From Pterois miles (taxonomy: Eukaryota > Chordata > Actinopteri > Perciformes > Scorpaenidae), in contig CAMQGK010000552.1 of the NCBI GenBank assembly GCA_947000775.1, positions 914,501 to 978,500 of the forward strand: a stretch of 64,000 bases of DNA, read 5' to 3'. Below, one piece after another: positions 11,534 to 22,800 of this stretch. Below the pieces are notes generated by a model. That model was given only the letters and a program-made list of their open reading frames with translations. It made no database searches and was not told where the DNA came from. How positions within the stretch are numbered: the first letter of the stretch is position 1; each line of letters opens with the position of its first letter. A program made the position numbers and the translations under genes.

Positions 11534-13132
11534 TACTGATATCTAGTATATAATATTGGCAATATATCTGGATTCATCATACAGTTTTGTTATAGCTGTT
11601 TAGCTCCCTCCAGTGGGATGACGTGATGTACTGTGACAGCGTTTTTTATGTGTATTTTTATTCTAAAAACCTCTCTATGATGATTAGATTAAAATTTGAA
11701 CTGAACATAACTGAACTAAGCGATGCACACAGCCAGACACTACTATCACTGACACATTTGAAAAAAAATTATGGACTTTATGTTAATATGTGTCTGTGTA
11801 AAGGTGCAGCAGCTGAAAGTGGCTGCACCATCGGCAACCGTTTCATTTAATTTCATTTATTTTAGAGCCCTAATTAACCTCTTCGAAGTACGCAACACAT
11901 ATTTGAATACTTAAATACACAGTATTTGAATAATATAACTGACTAACTTAAAGACACAGAAATTACCATCACTTCCACCAAAATCAAATATTTGTTTGTG
12001 GATTAAACTAGCAACTGGACCATTTTGGAGCACAATCTACACAAGTTACTCACTGTAGTCTTTAAAATAACTGGTTTTGAGCCAGACAATTCAAGTCCTA
12101 ACCTCTGAAGTGAAAGCTTTAGAGGTTAGGTTGTCTGACTCAGATAATCACATTTGGAGCAGCAGCCCGGCTCTACTGGTTGAGCTGCATTCATGACGCG
12201 TGTTGTCATAACAAACACATTTATATCAGCATCACAATATACCTCTCATGTCAGATAGAACCACCTGAGTAGGATTTATAAACCTGTTATGACTGCGGCT
12301 GAGTTTAGGAGCACATGAGCAAGGCACTGACTGGAGCTGCTCGGTGGCTGACAGCAGCACACTGAGGTTTAACTGAACAGCTTCCAGAGCTGATGAATGT
12401 GTAGTGAAGTTCAGCTGCCTTTCCATGGATTTAAAGAGTATATCCTAAATCCCACGAGGCCACGACAAAAAACAGCAACGCAGGCAGAGCAGCCTGGCGC
12501 TGCAGCTAACGGAGTGTCAATTAATCAGACAGTTATTTTTTGATGAATCATTTAGTATATAATGGGAGTCCACAGCTCAAATTACCTCAGTGGAAAAAAA
12601 TAAAACTCAAGTTGAGACTGAAAGTTCAAGCTTAACGCTGGAAAAAAAGGAGTTGGCAGCACACAGCAGACATTGTCACGGAGACGTAGATTTTTCTGAG
12701 TATTATAAGGATCAAGAAAACATTTCATCTGCACAACACCTCTCCGTCATACCTGTCAAACGGCTCTGCAGTATTTATGTGACGCATTTCTGGAGAAAGT
12801 TTACCTGCAGATCAGACAGGAAGCATCACATTAAACTCCATGGAAAAAACAGCCATCCACCTCTCTTTAAACTGACTGTTCAACAAATCAAACTTTGTTT
12901 TCAGGTTAAAAAAGAGACATTTTGATGTCAGGATATTGTCCCAATACTGCCCTTTTTATGGATTGTCTCTATTGTTTTAATTTATGTATTTTTGTACCAT
13001 TTTCACTCCCCTATGCACCTCTGATCCAATTAATTTCCGCTTTGATTTCCACTTGAGTGCTGCTGGCCACAGTGTTTATGTTGCTGTAATAAGGTGCACA
13101 TTAGGTACAGCTCATTAAATGTAAAATTTTAA

Positions 13133-13148
13133 ATACTACTACTAGTAG

Positions 13149-13232
<84 letters not shown>

Positions 13233-13244
13233 TAATAATAATAA
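13133..13244. repeat. Compound (TAC)n-(TAA)n microsatellite
   Basis: TAC/TAG units to about 13190 turn directly into TAA units to 13244, with one interruption (AAC). The minus-strand reading gives artefactual poly-Ser and poly-Ile frames. Confidence 0.97.
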
Positions 13245-13308
13245 CAGCTTTTGCAAAGATAAAAATCATAATGGAAAAATATATTAAATCAAATTTGTGG
13301 GACTTTTT

Positions 13309-13640
13309 AAAAGCTGCAGTGTGTAGGATTCGGTGGCATCTAGCAGTGTGGTTGAAGACTGCCGTTCCCATCCGCTCACTCTTCCCTTTCCAAGACTGCA
13401 GTGACGTGAGTCGCTGAGTACAAAACCATGATAACGCCATTCGCCTCGCTCAGAGGTCATCCTTACCATAATAACACTACTTTAGGAGCAACAGAAATCA
13501 GATGGCGACTGGCGGTACCACAGTTTCACACTCTGTGGCTCGTGTTACCGCAGTTTCACAAGCACCTTCCTCAGGATAAAGTCAGTAGTAGACAAATTTG
13601 GTCTGTGTTGTTGATGCTCTCCTGGTTTTAACCACTTCAT
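13309..13640. repeat. Dispersed fish repeat (GCTGCAGTGTGTAGGATT type)
   Basis: It begins AAGCTGCAGTGTGTAGGATT and continues GGTGGCATCTAGCAGTG, text that I recognise as a common interspersed fish repeat, probably a short DNA element. The right end is uncertain. There is no coding capacity. Confidence 0.45.
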
Positions 13641-14645
13641 TACTTGCTTACAGTAGACTTCAACACCTGGACTCTGTGTCTGACATTTCATTCATTGTAC
13701 CTGATTTGGGAACTTGACATCCAAGTTTGAGTGATGTTTGACTTTGACAGAAATTTCCAGCTGACCAGATTTTACGTCCTTGCTTGTAAGCACGTTTCAG
13801 AAAATTATTTAGCATTTTCAGTGTTTTAAAATGATCTAAATAATAAAAACTTTATAGCACCACCCTGGAACTCTATCTTCAGAAAAGCACAACTAGACCA
13901 CATTGTGAAGCCCCAATATTTTGCCCCAGAAACTGAAGTTGAAAAAAAAACAAACAGTTTTTGGCTAAACTTTCAAGCATTTTTGGCACCTTGGACATCT
14001 AACCTCCAAAAGGCACAACTACATCACACTGTCAACCATCATACCAAATTTGAAGGTCCTAAGTCAGGCAGTTTTTGAGTTCTGCTCCAGAAACTAAAAT
14101 GTGAGATGCAAACAGCCGTAAGGGCGGACATGCAGAGCGCTAATAAGATATATTTTCATTTTATACTGGTAATAAACTTATAAAACTTGGTTTGTAAGAA
14201 AGTAAAAATCATGTGAAAGAAAACAGAGTTTATTACAGACACAACGTCGTGGACCTTCACATGACAATTAGCATTTGAGGCGGACAAATGCCAACTGAAT
14301 CGCCTTTAATTAAATTCATTTGAAATGCTCTTTAATCTCCCGTTGACTCGAAAGAAATAAGTGCAGCCATCTCCAGCATCCTGTTTTTGTTTTGGCCTCA
14401 TTTTGCGCCACAAACCGAGTGAGCGAGCGAGCGAGCAGCATCAGCTGCAGTGAGGACGCCAGCAGGGTGGAGATGGAGAGCAACCAGAGGACATGGAGAG
14501 CATGTTATCACATAATAACAGTCCCAGCAGTGAAAACACACACTGCAGTGTCTCCAGGAATAAACTGCTCAGTCAAACTGTTCAAAGTCAGCGAGGAAAC
14601 TGAAAGCTGGCTGGAAAAGATGAAAAGACATTTTTACAAATTGCT

Positions 14646-14651
14646 TTTATT
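14646..14651 (-). terminator. Possible tmem79 polyadenylation signal
   Basis: AATAAA on the minus strand, about 440 bases 3' of the tmem79 stop. It is followed, in the minus direction, by T-rich sequence. It is a reasonable 3' end for the gene, but not the only A/T-rich candidate. Confidence 0.4.
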
Positions 14652-15089
14652 CTGTCTTTATCATGTACAAACTTTTTGGACAAGTTAAAATAATAATAAA
14701 AGTCTGACAACTGCAGTTGATTTGCTTGTGGTTTTTTAGGTCAAACCAATTTCAGCCATATATAAAGCAGAGCTTTTAAGTACTTAGAGTTCAAAACATT
14801 AAATATAGGAACAAGAATAGCTTAAAAAGACAAATGTTGTAAGACTACAGCGTTGTTCAAAGGCGTCCTCCGTCACTAGCAGGGAAAGAGCTCTTGCATT
14901 TCAGATAATAAGCATGAATCCGCATTAAAAAAGTCCTGTATAGGAGGAGCAAAAACACAAGTTAAGCCATCAGACTTGGAGGTTATAGTGGTGGCAGCGT
15001 GTGTTGCTGTGCTGAACTGCAGACCACAGGAATGGCCTATTTTGGGAACAGATCTCCTCCTCTGGAAGAAGAAAGCACAGCTCGCCTCC

Positions 15090-18000
15090 TCACTGAGCGT
15101 CCAGGATGTCTGTGGGTAGGATGTCTGGTTTGCCACTCGGGCTCTGTGATGTCTCCCCTGACCAGGAAGAGGGGGTGACCTGATTATAGAGGACGTCCTG
15201 GGAGACAAAAAGTGGCTCTTTGAGATGCAGGGTGTACATGAGGAACAGATTGAGAGCCACCATGGCGAGGAGCGGGAAGACGGTCAGGCCGGAGCCGAAG
15301 CCTCGCCAGGAGCTGCACACGTTCAAGCTGACCCAGTAAACAACCCTGTAGAGGATTAAACACCAAACAGGAAGTCAGATCAACTTCAAACTCCACTGAT
15401 AAACACTCACAACCTCCCTGACGGTGTTTCGTAGCGTTAAACTACTTTAGCAGTGGTGAAAGATTCAGAGTATTCAGAAAACTTTTTTTTAATCTGAAAA
15501 TGCCAAAACAACAATAAAAAAAAAATACTCCATTACAAGTAAAAGTAACGTTTGTGGTTTTGAATGAAACGTCTCAACAACTACTATATGAACAGCCATA
15601 GGGCTGCAACTAATGACTGTTTTCATCGTTGATTAATCTGTTGATTTTTTTTCAATTAATCGATTAGTTGTTTGGTCTATAAAATGTCAGAAAATGGGGA
15701 AAAATGTCGATCAGTGTTTCCCAAAGTCCAAGATGACATCCTGAAATGTCTTGTTTTGTCCACAACTCAAAGATATTCCCTTTAGTGTCATAGAGGAGTA
15801 AAGAAACCAGAAAATATTCACATTTCAGAAGCTGCAATCTGAGAATTTTGGCTATTTTTCAAAAATAATCAAAGTGATTAATCGATTATTAAAATAGTTG
15901 GCAATAATATTTTGGCCTGAACCAAATATCATGGTCTGACCACATTTGGTTCAGACGTTCATGTCTCTGGATGAATTATAATAATTTTATTAACAGCACA
16001 ATTTTTTTCTCATTGTCTGGTTTATGAATAAAAAAGTAACCAACAACATCCCCATCAGCCTCAGTTGTACTATTTGTTTAGTGCTAATTAGCAAATGTTA
16101 GCACACTAACAAGCTAAACAACATAATATAGTAGAGAGCAGGACTCAGACAGCGTTTCAGACAGGTGACAACAGGAGCTGTAGCACAGCTGGCATGAGAG
16201 AAATAAAGCGTTTTTTGAACATTAAACCACGTAAACATGTTCTAGCACAAACCTGACATATAAGTATGCACCTAAAAATAAGCATAATATGTCCTCTTTA
16301 AACATAGTTATGCATTAAGAGCAAAAAAAGCCAGTGGATTTGAGGATGAAGGACAACAAGCTGTCACAGTTTATCCACTGCATGTCATGTAAACACAAGT
16401 TTGTGGAGAAACATTTAGAAAATTCATACATTTTGATTTCATACTAAAACCCAGTCTGCTCTGATTGGTCAGCTGGCCCCGTGTTGTGAACCAAACTCTT
16501 CTGTCTCTGCTTCAGCTCCGCTCTAACTAGCTTGTTTGAGGGTGTGCCAGTTCGCCCCTAGGCAGGCATTATGCAAATGTGCTACTTGGTGGCATCACCA
16601 CTTTACAGAAGAAAAGGCGGGACTTCAAGCGAGGCGTTTCAGGCAGTTTAGGAACAGAGTTTCTGTGGGGGAGGGTAACTCCCTTGGGCGTGGACTTTGG
16701 GCTTTGTAACTTTACAGACCTTTTACATGCACAAAAACTATAAAACACACAAAAGGAAAAAGGAAAAGCATAATAAATCCTCTTTGAATCAGAATAAAAC
16801 AGTTACATCCCGGACCAGTTTCCTTCATCAAACAACCCGCTGGTCCACATTTGAGCCTCACCTTCCAAAGACGAACACGGCAACCAGTATAGGCACCAAC
16901 TTCAGCTGGTCTTGAGGCAGTAAAGCGGCCATAACGACGAGGTTGAGGACGTAGAGGAGTAACTGTTCCAAGGACGCTGTGACAAACAGCTGCTGCACAG
17001 CCCGTCTCCTGGGAAACGACTCTTGCAGACTGAAGGAGGCTGTGCAGAACTGGCACGCTGCACCCATAAGCATCGCTGCGAGGGATGAAAGAGCAATAAG
17101 TCAAGTTAGCATCTTGAATCTTGGCCATCTTTCCACAAACAACTCCTAGCTGTGCTTGATCCCGTCTGACAGCACACTTTGTCATTAGAATATCTTCATT
17201 TGAATACAGCAACTGCCAGCAGAAGGCCTACATGCAAATACTCCTCCCTGTCATCATCTTGACAAATAGGTGAGAGGAAAATGGTCTTGACAGGCTTTGG
17301 TTTGGATGTTTTTGCCACCTGCCCTCTCATTTCTGGTCGCCCAGGTTGGAAAGTGATTAAAATATTCTGAAACAATTAGGCCACAGCCTGGGAGACAAGA
17401 GACGCAGCCAACCTCTTATTGTAGTTTCCATTTAAAGCTATGCGCAGGAGAAGGAAATTATGCTCCTCTGCAGAGGCCTGGGGAGACGTCTGCTGCACTG
17501 AGGTTGAAAACGCATGAAATTAAAGGGGACAGGAGACATTGAAACATTCCGAGACAAGGCAGCCAGACAAACCAAATCCTCTCTTAATCTTTATCTTTCA
17601 TTTGTGGCGCTCACACGGCTCTTTTTCAACGTCAGTGTGCAGGTGTTGTGTTGGAGCGTACCGAGCAGGATGGGGACGGCTGCCACCACGCAGCAGCAGA
17701 GGGTGAAGACTATGCGGCTGGCTGTGTCGGGGCAGTCGGGGGGTTTAATGGGGACATAGAAATAGAGTGCATAGAGGAGCCCGGCCGCACACAGAAGAGA
17801 GCCCAGGACTGAGAGGAAAGCGGGAACTCGGCCACTCTGACAGCATTTACACTGGCAGCAGCGGCAGCAGCATCGTCCCCGATCTGAAGCCTCCCCCGCG
17901 GCCTCGCAAGTCTCTCCCTGCCCCTCTGAGCTCCACACAGTCAGCTCCACGCTCTCTGGCGGCGGGCCTATCAGAGGCCGACCCTCGTCCACGGTGCAGT

Positions 18001-20948
18001 CCAGATTGGTGGACTCTGGACTCCATCTCGGTGTGTCTGTGCCATTGGGAATGTCTCCCTGAGAGGCCGGACTTGGAAAGCTGATGCAGTTTTCCGTGGC
18101 GGCGTCCAAATTGTGCGCTGTGATGATCGGACTGGAAAGAGTTTGATCCAGCAGCTCCCCCTCCTCCATCTGATCTGCTCGTGGCTCCTCTGGGAGGTCG
18201 TCGCTGGGCTGCTGGTGGCAGGGAGCAGAGCCTGTTCAAACCAGAGCACAGTTTAAATCACAACCCAGAGCCAGATACTGAGAGCAATCAGCTGCAGACT
18301 CACACTGATCAATCACTGCCTAACTGCATGTCAGGCCTGGGTCTCATATGACATGTTGGAGGTGGGGGCACATGGCTGGATTAACCTATTAAGAGGCCCT
18401 GGGGCCACAGACTGCTGTTGGGCCCCTATTGACTCCACATCCCACCCTCTGTGTGTTTGTACCCTCCCCCAAGTTCCCACACTTACACTGAAACCAACCA
18501 GTACTCCTGTGTAGGAATAGTACAATTAGAGCTGTCAAAGTTAACATGATAATGACGTGTTAACGCAAATTTGTTTTAACACCACTGATTTCTTTAACAC
18601 ATTAATGCAATCAATCTTTTGAAGGTAGTAGCGGACTCAGTTTTAAAGGTAAAGAGTGATGATACTGTTATCACACGAAACTAGAAAACGAAGGAATCCA
18701 TCGGTACCAACCATGTTACGGTAAACTAGCTAGTCATGAAACCTGCACTAAATTTTGGTGAGGAAAAACTGTCATGGCCATTTTCAGAACGGCCCCTTGA
18801 CCTCCGACCTCAAGATATGTGAATGTTAATGGGTTTTCTGGGTACCCACGAGTCTCACCTTTACAGACATGCCCACTTTATGATAATCACATGCAGTTTG
18901 GGGCAAGTCATAGTCAAGTCGTTGGGCTGCAGTTTGCCATGTTATGATTTGAGCATATTTTTTTATGTTAATTGCCGTACCTGTGAGGGTTTCTGGACAA
19001 TATTTGTCATTGTTTTGTGTTGTTAATTGATATCCAATTAAAAAAAACGCAGGCATATTTCTCCCACGTTGATAAGAGTATCAAATTCTTGACAAACCTC
19101 CCTTTAAGGTCCATTTTGAATATTCTGAATTTGTGATTAATCGTGATTATCTAATTTAATTGATGACAGTTCTGCTTACAACATTATCATAGTTCTCTTT
19201 GTGTCAGTTAGTTTGGATGAGGGGTGTCGCGATACATTGATATTGACGGTTAGGGTTAAGTGACATTTAAAAATGAAATAATGATATCATGTTAATAATA
19301 CGCATATAATAAATATATTGTAAATAATCCAGCGCCTCTTACATCACACTTTTGTTCAGTTATGGGTACAAACTCTCTCTCCACTCCCTACTCCTGTATT
19401 TTGAGTGCAGCTAATTTGCCAAAAAGAGAGACAACGCATACTGACATCGTGATAATATTCTTATTCTTTTGGCCATGTGAAAATCTGATATCAAGACGGC
19501 CCTAGTTTGGATGATTTGACTGAACATATACACCTCATGAACACAATACTACAGTCCTGAAACTAGACCCTCTACAAAACAGCAAAACAAAATAAAGTCA
19601 TGATGCACCTTAGTTGAAAACTGTACTTCAGTGGTGCAAATTCACTGACAAAATTTGCAGTTACTCAAATATCCAAAAACCTCTGTCTCTGAGGACCTGG
19701 CTGGTTGATAATCCACCTTTGGGTATTTTGTCAAACTGATGCAGATTCATCTTTAGCTTTTAATGAATATAATCATGTTGAATTACTCACTTTCTATCAA
19801 GTACCTGGTGGTAATGTGCAGAAAGAGAGATTGTAGAAATCTACAGATGTTCTGTCAACCTTCACAAAGGTGTTTCCAACATTACAGGTTGGTTGAAGGA
19901 TTGCAAACATTCACCTACTTCACATTATAGATGAGGTCTCCCTCCTGCAGGACTGCAGCACTTTAGACTCTAAATACATCTTAAACTTTGTCTCATATTT
20001 GTTTTGATTTAACAGAAAAAAATACAAATTTCCTAATAAGTAGGTTTGGAATATTATGTATTGTGACATGTTATGTGCCCCGTCCCCATCGACTTTATGA
20101 GAGAGCTGCAGCGGTGAAATGTTTGACATTTTAACAAACATTTTACATATAACAAACAAAGACCTGTGTCACAAATATAATCTGCCACAAACAAAGGCTC
20201 CTTTCCTGAAACACACACATAAAAATATTTCATTCAGAAGAACTCATGCAGGACATTTTACTACCATTCTCACCTAAATCATATAAGAAAACAAAGCTGT
20301 TTCTCTTCAGGGAGACAAGTACACCTGCCTGTTTTTAAAGCGAATAGCTACATACCTGAATTTAACTGTAATGGACTCAACTTAATATAATTAAAACAAA
20401 ATAAGAAGTACTACAAACAACAAATTTCAACCTATGTAAAAACACCTATGAAAAGCATGGATGTTGATTTAGTTCAGAGCTCCTGCAGGTGGATCCACAC
20501 ATCACCTAAACCTTAAAAAACTCTTTTTATTAACTCTTCTCAGCTTTAATCAGCCCTGACTCCGTCTCATCTCTCTCTGGATTCAGTCTGGACTTCAGCC
20601 TTTGTTAATCTGCCTCCCCTCAAATCCTGCAGCTCTGTCAGACAGACAGTAAAAAAACAACAGTAATAACTCACTCCTCGGCTGAATGGTTGCTGGTGGC
20701 GGTTCAAGGGAGCGCTGGGAGCCGGAGACGGAGTGGGAGGACGAGTGCAGCTCCTCCACCGAGGACTCTGGGCTGTCTGACACCGGCGCCAAGGAGATCT
20801 GAGTGTCCAGGTCCAGGAAGGGGGAGAAGGAGAGCCGGGTTGGGTCGATGTCCTGGAGCTGGTTGATGATGTCGCTGATGGACTCCTTCATGCTGTCGAG
20901 CTCCTTCACATTCTGCCGGTTAGTGGATTGAAGCCCTGAGGTGCTCAT
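15090..20948 (-). CDS. tmem79: Transmembrane protein 79 (mattrin-like)
   Basis: Coding exons (5' to 3'): 20675-20948, 17662-18231, 16862-17075, 15090-15345. They total 1,314 nt and give 437 aa; all junctions are GT-AG and phases agree. The ATG at 20948 follows an acceptor at about 20959, so the first exon is noncoding and further right. The N-terminal 210 residues are acidic, Ser/Pro-rich and probably cytosolic. A cysteine cluster (RCCCRCCQCKCC, residues 211-222) precedes the first membrane segment (about 228-250), and a second hydrophobic segment follows at about 264-285. The C-terminal half matches the TMEM79 family: KLVPILVAVFVFGR, VYWVSLNVCSSWRGFGSGL and FPLLAMVALNLFLMY. Human TMEM79 (394 aa) acts in the trans-Golgi/lamellar granule system of skin and has a MAPEG-like region; the role in fish is inferred. 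I cannot say which fish paralogue (a or b) this is. Confidence 0.9.
15599..15905. repeat. Non-autonomous hAT-like repeat (AGGGCTGCAACTAAT type), right end lost
   Basis: It starts AGGGCTGCAACTAATGAC and contains AATCGATTAGTTGTTTGG and CAGTGTTTCCCAAAGTCC, text of a very common fish MITE. Near 15880-15905 the sub-terminal GATTAATCGATTATT is present, but the outer right terminus is missing. It lies in the tmem79 intron between coding exons 3 and 4. Related pieces are at 27372-27480 and 60637-60930. Confidence 0.75.
16135..16305. repeat. Dispersed fish repeat in tmem79 intron
   Basis: Contains CATGTTCTAGCACAAACC and AAAATAAGCATAATATGTCC, then a right end of CCTCTTTA. A related AAGCATAATAAATCCTCTTT end occurs at 16766-16785, and a related piece in reverse is near 49660-49700. 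The class is unknown to me. Confidence 0.45.
18527..19174 (+). repeat. hAT-like non-autonomous repeat, copy 1 of a four-copy family
   Basis: Left end TAGAGCTGTCAAAGTTAAC, followed by TTAACGC-type motifs. Right end TTGATGACAGTTCT, the imperfect inverted partner. The core includes CTCAAGATATGTGAATG, GGTACCCACGAGTCTC, CAGACATGCCCACTTTATG and GAGGGTTTCTGGACAATATT. The same core recurs at 34147-35042, 38404-38945 and, inverted, 45468-45958. Short frames inside it are not genes. It lies in the tmem79 intron between coding exons 2 and 3. Confidence 0.8.
19211..19512. mobile_element. Small hAT-like element with 8-bp target-site duplication
   Basis: An element of 286 bp (19219-19504) begins GAGGGGTGTCGCGATA and ends with TATCAAGACGGCCCTA, which is its imperfect inverted repeat. 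It is flanked on both sides by GTTTGGAT (19211-19218 and 19505-19512). An 8-bp duplication is the hAT hallmark. There is no coding capacity, so it moved with help from another element. Confidence 0.75.
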
Positions 20949-21651
20949 AGTCACACAGCCTGAGAGGACAAAAAAACAGACCGAAAAACTGTTAAAAATA
21001 CCAAACCAGGGACACACAGGGCAGAAAAACCACCTCCATCCTCGTCCAAGTGTCTTTAAAAAGCAACCCACAGAGATTCATCTTTACTTTTTATTAAATA
21101 CAGTCTTTAAAGCATCTGGTGGCACTTGTGCAGAAAGATGCCACATCATCATAAACCCTGACAGAATAATGAAGAAGCTTTGGAAACAACAAACAAGTTA
21201 AGTTGCTTTTAGATGGTGTCAACTGTTTTATCCTCCTTTCTTCTACCTGTAAAGCAGAACTGCTGTTTTAAAAATATGCACTTTACCACTTTTTATTAAC
21301 AAAGGCAGCATTTACCCTCCAAATCAGCTCAGTACAAACCCTTAAAACCAAAACTTTACCGGGACTTTATGTGGAGAGACGATGTCAAACTGGTCATGTG
21401 AGGAAAGGAGCTTTTTTAGGGAATAAAGGAAATCAGTGTTGATGTGTCTGTGGCTACACGATAATCGGCACTGACAGGAAGTCAGAGTTTATCTTCCTCT
21501 GCAAGGTAAAGCTGCCAGTGCAAGTTTGAGCTGTTGTCATTTAAGTTTTCAGTTGTCTTGATACTCTTCCACACAAAAATCACATGTATAACTTTTAGGA
21601 GTAGCATGAAATAGGACTGATTCACAGCTCCAATGAGAACAGACTGGAATA

Positions 21652-22216
21652 TTTACCTCCGCCAAGGAGGTTATGTTTTTGCCGGCGTTTATCTGTCTGT
21701 TTGTCTGTGTTCAAGATAACTCAAAAACTTATGGACGGATTTTGATGAAATTTTCAGGGTGTGTCGAAAATGTGAAAAGGAAGAACTGCTTTAATTTTGG
21801 GGGTGATCCGGAAGAAATCCTGGATTCTGGATCACTTTGAAATTTTCCTTTAACATTGGGGTAAATGGGACCCAAAAAATTGTTTCTCAATATCTCTGGT
21901 AATTGTTGTCCAAAGCTCATGAAATTTGACTCTATTGGACTTTACAATGTGTACTTCTATCAAATCCCAAAGGCTGATCCAGATCTGATCCAGAGGGCGG
22001 ATTTTATAGCAATTTATATAAAAAATGGGGGTACTCTTACATTTTGGCCTAATGTATTGTGAGTTTTATGTTGTGTCTTGTATATATGTTCTATATTTGC
22101 CACTGATATAAAATTCTTTTTTAAAAAATGTAGGATTTTTATTTTGGAGTGAATTACAATATGGGGGAAACTATGGTGCTTGGTGGTGGTCTGTGCTCTC
22201 CGAGTGCTTTTCTAGT
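21652..22216 (+). repeat. CCTCCGCCAAGGAGG-type dispersed repeat, near full length
   Basis: It starts ACCTCCGCCAAGGAGGTTAT, continues with AACTCAAAAACTTATGGACG and GATTTTGATGAAATTTTC, and ends GCTCTCCGAGTGCTTTTC. A second, shorter copy lies inverted at 39893-40127. The left end is a small palindrome. I know this sequence as a widespread repeat in many marine animals but cannot give its class. The reading frames inside are probably chance. Confidence 0.7.
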
Positions 22217-22429
22217 TATATCTGCTCCTGTATCCACAAGACACTTCATGTAGAAGACTGAAACTTTTGATCATGCAGCCAGGACACTGAGGTCATGACC
22301 TCTAAACTTATCTCTAAGAATCTGGAGGTCTAACAGCAAAGACTTTTAAAAAATTAAAAAGCAGATTTGTTTTAGTGTGTTTAGACTCAGTATTCTTAGA
22401 TTTTTGAAACTTACATACAAGAAAACATT

Positions 22430-22800
22430 GATGAGCATCGTGATATTATGTTTTGTGATACTGTATTGATTCTCAAATACACTGCACTTGTTTTAAGTAA
22501 TAGTTATGCGAAGATTCATGGCAGACAGTGATTCATTTTGTGTTGCGTTTAAACCCCTGACCGCCACATAGCACTGTTGTAATCCATCTTCAGCCATTTG
22601 ACTCTTGATGTCTCTTAGAAGAAGAAGATAGTCCTTTATTAGTCCCACGAGGGGAAATTCAATTAATCTAAGACAGAAATTAGGGTAAAGGCGCTAACAT
22701 TTTTTTGAAAACTCAGATTTTATGCATATGGTGGTGTCGCAATATATCGCTTTGCTTAAAGTAACACAACATATTGCAAAAATATTGAACTGTAACCGCA
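22430..22800. repeat. Degraded hAT-like TATCG-type repeat
   Basis: GAGCATCGTGATATTATG, TGTGATACTGTATTGATTC and CGCAATATATCGC resemble the element at 206-579. The ends are not clear, and a LINE tail-like segment sits inside at 22616-22668. Confidence 0.4.
22616..22668 (-). repeat. LINE-type 3' tail fragment
   Basis: On the minus strand it reads AATTTCCCCTCGTGGGACTA, then ATAAAGGACTATCTTCTTC. This is the common 3' tail of fish LINE retroposons; a related plus-strand piece is at 31711-31755. No coding part is attached. Confidence 0.5.

Larger units (their letters stand above)
11534..14640. other. Intergenic region between the Tc1 element and the tmem79 3' end
   Basis: No coding exon recognised. 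It holds a TAC/TAA microsatellite (13133-13244) and a dispersed fish repeat (from 13309). The rest is AT-rich. Open frames of up to about 110 codons here have no recognisable protein signature. Confidence 0.5.

Noticed and set aside
12590..12925. 111-codon open frame containing a C2H2-like hint (RSDRKHHIKLHG)
   Set aside because: One zinc-finger-like half without the paired cysteines and no second finger; no splice or promoter context. Taken as chance.
13129..13440. Serine/isoleucine-rich open frame
   Set aside because: Produced by the TAC/TAA microsatellite.
16712..17212. 166-codon open frame on the minus strand
   Set aside because: It is the tmem79 exon 16862-17075 read in the wrong frame and extended into both introns. 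The exon's true frame gives the TMEM79 family sequence and matches the phase of its neighbours.
17767..18239. Overlapping open frames on both strands across tmem79 coding exon 2
   Set aside because: Other-frame readings of a GC-rich real exon; none carries a recognisable domain.
18823..19026. Short open frame inside tmem79 intron
   Set aside because: Lies in the hAT-like repeat, which also occurs at three other places in the window, and shows no transposase similarity.
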